From: Campylobacteraceae bacterium
Lineage (GTDB): Bacteria; Campylobacterota; Campylobacteria; Campylobacterales; Sulfurovaceae
Assembly: GCA_027031505.1 (NCBI GenBank)
Contig: JALVQH010000310.1
Span: 1 to 9,448 of the forward strand
DNA length: 9,448 nucleotides
Direction of reading: 5' to 3'
Part shown: piece by piece, positions 6,612-9,448 of the stretch
Position numbering within the stretch: position 1 is the stretch's first letter
Layout of the letters: each line of letters begins with the position of its first letter
The notes under the pieces: model-generated
Seen by the model: only the letters and a program-made list of their open reading frames with translations
Database searches by the model: none
Told to the model about the DNA's origin: nothing
Translations under genes and position numbers: made by a program

Positions 6612-6917
6612 TTAACTGCAGCGGCAGGTACACCGTCTGGTATGGCGGCGGGGGGCAGCGGAGTGACGCTTCCTGTGGACAGAGGAGGTTCGATGGGCAC
6701 GGTGATGACGTTTTGCTCTGCGGTAAGATGCAGCATGGATACCGATATCATGCGCTACTTCCATTCGATTATGAGGCCAATAGACAGCCGGTTCGGTTTC
6801 GACAATCGAATACCCGTATGCTTCGCATCCATCGTAGTTGGCCTCCGGGCAGATTTTTGCCTGGGCAAACGATACGATCAGAGCGATACCGCTCAGAGAG
6901 AGAAGAATTTTTTTCAT
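6612..6917 (-). CDS. Small secreted hypothetical protein, frame possibly disrupted
   Basis: I do not recognise this protein. As read it has 101 residues: a signal peptide (MKKILLSLSGIALIVSFAQA, cleavage likely after AQA) and a mature start KICPEANYDGCEAYG with two Cys. From about residue 60 it becomes an Arg/His/Cys-rich tail whose codons look unlike the neighbours. The other frames read more naturally: frame +1 gives TAEQNVITVPIEPPLSTG, and past a C6 tract (6650-6655) the third frame gives PPPPYQTVYLPLQLR and a stop at 6607. Two one-base differences would yield a coherent proline-rich secreted protein, so this may be a pseudogene, a phase-variable gene or contain sequence errors. ATG 6917 is preferred to GTG 6926 because AGGTGG lies at the right distance. 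It has its own TATAAT and precedes the metal exporter by 9 bp. Confidence 0.6.
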   Translation of the reverse strand: MKKILLSLSGIALIVSFAQAKICPEANYDGCEAYGYSIVETEPAVYWPHNRMEVAHDIGIHAASYRRAKRHHRAHRTSSVHRKRHSAAPRRHTRRCTCRCS

Positions 6918-6947
6918 GATGTCCACCTTTTGGAAAAATTATTTCCC

Positions 6948-6953
6948 ATTATA
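6948..6953 (-). promoter_or_regulatory. -10 box for the small secreted protein / CDF / hemD unit
   Basis: A perfect TATAAT on the minus strand lies 24 bp after the htpG stop and about 30 bp before the small gene's ATG. It predicts a start near 6941 and would serve the three genes down to hemD. No clear -35 box is present, only T-rich DNA upstream. Confidence 0.6.
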
Positions 6954-6976
6954 GCGTAAAAGGGGCTAAAACGCTC

Positions 6977-8851
6977 TTACAGTGCTTTTGCCAGCAGATC
7001 GGTTACCCGTTTGGCAAATGCTGCTTTGTCATCAAGCTCCAGTCCTTCGGCAAGCCTGGCGCTGTCGAGCAACACCCAGGCAGCCGCTTCAAGTTTCTCC
7101 TGTTTTTTGATTTTTTCGATTTTTTGAATCATCTCATGCTCAGGATTAATTTCAAGCACGAGAGGAACCTCGGGAGCCGTCTGTCCCATCTGACGAAAAA
7201 CATGTGCCATCCCGGCCATCGGATCGGAGCTGTCGGGGACGACGCAGCTGGGGCTGTCACTCAGGCGCGTAGTGACTTTGACCTCCTTGACGGCATCGCC
7301 AAGGATATCTTTGAGTCTGGTGGTGATCTTTTTGTGTTTTTCAGACAGCTCTTTTTGTTCCTCTTCACTGAGAGATTCCGGGGCTTCAACGGTGGTAATG
7401 TCTTTGAATTCCCACTCTTTGTAGGCACCAATTGCCGGTGTGACAATTTCATCGATCTCCTTATCGTCGAGGATCAGTACTTCGATGTCGGCTTTTCTGT
7501 ATGCCTCAAGAAGCGGAGAGTGGCGCAGCACACTCTCATCCTCTCCGATCAGATAGTAAATGTGCTTATCGGTCTCCCCTTCCCGTTCTCCGGCACGCTG
7601 AAGGTATGCCTCCAATGAGGTCAATCCCTCCACTTTGCTACTCTTGTAGCGGACAATGTCCAGCAGAAGCTCCTTGTTGGTATAATCGGTATAAATCCCC
7701 TCTTTGATCAGTTTGCTGTACTGATCGATGAAACGGTCGAATTTCTCTTCGGGGAGCTTTTGGATCGCCTGGAGGATCTTTTTGACCGAAGCTTGCTTGA
7801 TATTGGCGAGGATCCGGTTCTCCTGCAGCAATTCCCGGCTGACATTGAGCGGCAGATCTTCACTGTCAATGATCCCCCGGACAAAGCGCAGATACAGCGG
7901 CAGGAGCTCTTTTTCATCATCGGTGATAAAGACTCGTTTGACGTAGAGCCTGGTACCCGGCTGGAAGTCCGCCCGGAAGATATCCATCGGTGCGGTATGG
8001 GGAATATAGAAAAGCGTCGTGTACTCCAGCGACCCTTCCGCATGGGTATGGAGCCAGGTCAGGGGCTCTTCACTGTCGTGCGAGAGGGTTTTGTAAAACT
8101 CGATATAATCTTCATCCTTCAGCTCCGACTTGGGCAGTCGCCACAGAGCCGTCGCGTCGTTAACCTGCTCGAATTTTGTCACCGTTTCGGTCTTTTTTTC
8201 ATCTCCCTCACCGGTAGTCTCTTCGGTTTCGTATTTCAGGTAGATCGGATAGGGGATGTGATCGGAGTATTTTTTGACGATCTCCTTGACCCGCCACGTG
8301 TCATGAAACTCTTTTTCCTTCTCTTTGAGCTTGATGTAAACGATGGTACCGTACTCATCCTTGGTCACCGGCTTGACTTCGAATTCTCCGGTACCGTCTG
8401 AGCTGAACATATATGCTTGCTCTTCACCGGCTTTTTTGGTGATGACATCGACATTGGTCGCCACCATGAAGACGGAGTAAAACCCGACCCCGAACTGCCC
8501 GATGAGGTTGCTGTCTTTTTTGGCATCGCCGGTCATCTGCTCGACAAAGGCTTTGGTACCCGACTTGGCAATGGTGCCGAGGTTATCCATGAGATCCTGT
8601 TCATTCATCCCGATACCGTTGTCGATAATCGAAATCGAATTGTCATCTTTGTCGAAACGAATAATAATTTTGGGATCCCAGTCCATATCTTTGAACTGTG
8701 CATCGGTCAATTTGAGGTAGTTGAATTTGTCGAGTGCATCGTTGGCGTTTGAAACGAGTTCCCGAATAAATATCTCCTTGTTCGAATAGAGCGAGTGGGT
8801 CATCAGCTGAAGCAGCTGCCCTATCTCTGTTTGGTATTGATGTTTAGCCAT
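6977..8851 (-). CDS. htpG: Molecular chaperone HtpG (bacterial Hsp90)
   Basis: Cytosolic ATP-dependent chaperone dimer that remodels client proteins with DnaK. Complete at 624 residues, the normal size. The N-terminal GHKL ATPase domain shows RELVSNANDALDK (30-42), DNGIGM (77-82), GTIAKSGTKAF (92-102) and IGQFGVGFYSV (117-127). A charged Glu/Lys/Thr-rich insert near 210-230 precedes the middle domain, where NVSRELLQENRIL (about 340-350) holds the Arg that contacts ATP. The C-terminal dimerisation domain ends in LAKAL. AAGGAG precedes the ATG at good spacing. It is preceded by its own strong promoter and appears to be transcribed alone: another -10 box follows within 30 bp of the stop. Confidence 0.98.
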   Translation of the reverse strand: MAKHQYQTEIGQLLQLMTHSLYSNKEIFIRELVSNANDALDKFNYLKLTDAQFKDMDWDPKIIIRFDKDDNSISIIDNGIGMNEQDLMDNLGTIAKSGTKAFVEQMTGDAKKDSNLIGQFGVGFYSVFMVATNVDVITKKAGEEQAYMFSSDGTGEFEVKPVTKDEYGTIVYIKLKEKEKEFHDTWRVKEIVKKYSDHIPYPIYLKYETEETTGEGDEKKTETVTKFEQVNDATALWRLPKSELKDEDYIEFYKTLSHDSEEPLTWLHTHAEGSLEYTTLFYIPHTAPMDIFRADFQPGTRLYVKRVFITDDEKELLPLYLRFVRGIIDSEDLPLNVSRELLQENRILANIKQASVKKILQAIQKLPEEKFDRFIDQYSKLIKEGIYTDYTNKELLLDIVRYKSSKVEGLTSLEAYLQRAGEREGETDKHIYYLIGEDESVLRHSPLLEAYRKADIEVLILDDKEIDEIVTPAIGAYKEWEFKDITTVEAPESLSEEEQKELSEKHKKITTRLKDILGDAVKEVKVTTRLSDSPSCVVPDSSDPMAGMAHVFRQMGQTAPEVPLVLEINPEHEMIQKIEKIKKQEKLEAAAWVLLDSARLAEGLELDDKAAFAKRVTDLLAKAL

Positions 8852-8883
8852 GGCTAACTCCTTGTACGCTTAATATTTTCGCG

Positions 8884-8912
8884 ATTATAGCAGAGTTTTT
8901 TTAATATTTCAA
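8884..8912 (-). promoter_or_regulatory. htpG: Sigma70-type promoter of htpG
   Basis: TTGAAA (8912-8907) and TATAAT (8889-8884) are separated by exactly 17 bp on the minus strand, with TGC directly before the -10 (extended -10). The start would be near 8877, leaving a leader of about 26 nt. Neither a CIRCE (HrcA) element nor a HAIR-type (HspR) repeat is visible, but a different inverted repeat lies just upstream. Confidence 0.8.
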
Positions 8913-8921
8913 GTTTATTGG

Positions 8922-8956
8922 AAGGATAGTTTAGTCATAAGAGCTAAACTATCCTT
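8922..8956. repeat. Perfect 13-bp inverted repeat between guaA and htpG
   Basis: AAGGATAGTTTAG (8922-8934) and CTAAACTATCCTT (8944-8956) are exact complements around a 9-nt spacer. The repeat begins 11 bp after the guaA stop, which suits a guaA terminator, yet no T run follows on either strand. It also ends about 10 bp upstream of the htpG -35 box, a position suited to a regulator site. Both readings are open. Confidence 0.85.
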
Positions 8957-8967
8957 ATAACCATGGA

Positions 8968-9448
8968 CTATTCCCACTCGATGGTCGCTGGAGGTTTGGA
9001 AGAGATATCGTAAACAACGCGATTGATCCCGTCGATCTCATTGATAATACGGCGGCTGATGTTTTCAAGAACATCGTGGGGAATATGGGCAAACGTCGCC
9101 GTCATCCCGTCAACCGACTCTACCATTCGGATTGCGACGGTGTTGTCGTAGGTGCGGTTATCCCCCATCACCCCCACGGAGCTGACGTTGAGCAGGACGG
9201 TAAAAGCCTGCCACACTTTGTCGTAGTAGCCGCTGGCACGGAGCTCCTCCTGCATGATCGCATCGCTCTCACGCAACAGATGGAGTGATGTTTCGTTCAC
9301 TTCCCCCATAACGCGGATCGCCAGACCCGGCCCGGGGAAAGGGTGGCGCCCGATCATGTGCCGGGGCAGCCCCAGCTCCAGACCGAGTTTGCGCACTTCG
9401 TCCTTGAAGATTTCCCGAAGCGGTTCTACCAGCTCGAAGGTCATCCAC
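8968..9448 (-). CDS. guaA: GMP synthase (glutamine-hydrolysing), C-terminal part
   Basis: Converts XMP to GMP using ATP and glutamine-derived ammonia, in cytosolic purine synthesis. Only the last 160 codons are inside the window; the frame is open through the right edge, so the amidotransferase and most of the ATP-pyrophosphatase domain lie outside. What is visible is the C-terminal dimerisation domain: [17 protein letters not shown], then [33 protein letters not shown], and the invariant ending [13 protein letters not shown], which contributes to XMP binding. The ATG at 9444 is an internal Met, not the start. No sign of damage. Confidence 0.97.
   Translation of the reverse strand, partial: WMTFELVEPLREIFKDEVRKLGLELGLPRHMIGRHPFPGPGLAIRVMGEVNETSLHLLRESDAIMQEELRASGYYDKVWQAFTVLLNVSSVGVMGDNRTYDNTVAIRMVESVDGMTATFAHIPHDVLENISRRIINEIDGINRVVYDISSKPPATIEWE

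Noticed and set aside
6518..6751. 77-codon minus-strand frame overlapping the start of the CDF gene
   Set aside because: Its first half may be the displaced middle of the small secreted protein, but its second half is an out-of-frame reading of the transporter; not a gene of its own.
8922..8956. CIRCE (HrcA) operator upstream of htpG
   Set aside because: The N9 spacer fits, but the arms are 13 bp and do not match the TTAGCACTC / GAGTGCTAA consensus.

Overview
The window is a densely packed bacterial chromosome segment in which every gene I can support lies on the minus strand, so transcription runs from high to low coordinates. Base composition is about half G+C by eye. The gene content and order (guaA, then purD, an RDD membrane protein, an orphan phosphoribosyltransferase and pnp), together with the character of the proteins, suggest Campylobacterota (the former Epsilonproteobacteria), probably a free-living higher-GC lineage rather than Campylobacter or Helicobacter proper. 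I recall a similar guaA / purD / RDD / pnp neighbourhood in Campylobacter jejuni. The assignment is an inference, not a database result.

In transcription order: (1) the C-terminal part of guaA (GMP synthase) enters at the right edge and stops at 8968. (2) A gap of about 115 bp holds a perfect 13-bp inverted repeat and a strong sigma70-type promoter for htpG (Hsp90), 6977-8851. (3) A new TATAAT box precedes a short gene for a secreted protein (6612-6917) whose frame looks disturbed. It is followed closely by a FieF-like cation diffusion facilitator and then by hemD (uroporphyrinogen-III synthase), which overlaps the transporter gene by 8 bp. (4) A gene-free stretch of about 490 bp (4484-4975) holds a structured RNA that I interpret as 6S RNA (ssrS), with its own TATAAT box at the end of hemD and a T9 run at its 3' end. 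It also holds a long, almost perfect inverted repeat that begins within that T run, a second smaller compound inverted repeat, and three tandem 7-bp repeats just before purD. (5) A five-gene, fully overlapping operon follows: purD, RDD protein, J-domain protein, phosphoribosyltransferase and pnp, with pnp running off the left edge.

Functionally the window joins purine synthesis (GuaA, PurD, perhaps the PRPP-type transferase), RNA turnover and global transcription control (PNPase, putative 6S RNA), protein folding (HtpG, the J-domain protein) and metal/haem metabolism (CDF exporter, HemD). The start/stop overlaps in the purD-pnp operon (4, 4, 23 and 8 bp) imply translational coupling of two uncharacterised proteins to PNPase.

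The least ordinary DNA is the ssrS-purD spacer. Its 128-nt inverted repeat keeps six G-T pairs and no A-C pairs when folded as the plus strand, which suggests that plus-strand RNA or single-stranded DNA is the functional form. I see no CRISPR array, tRNA, rRNA or transposase gene.
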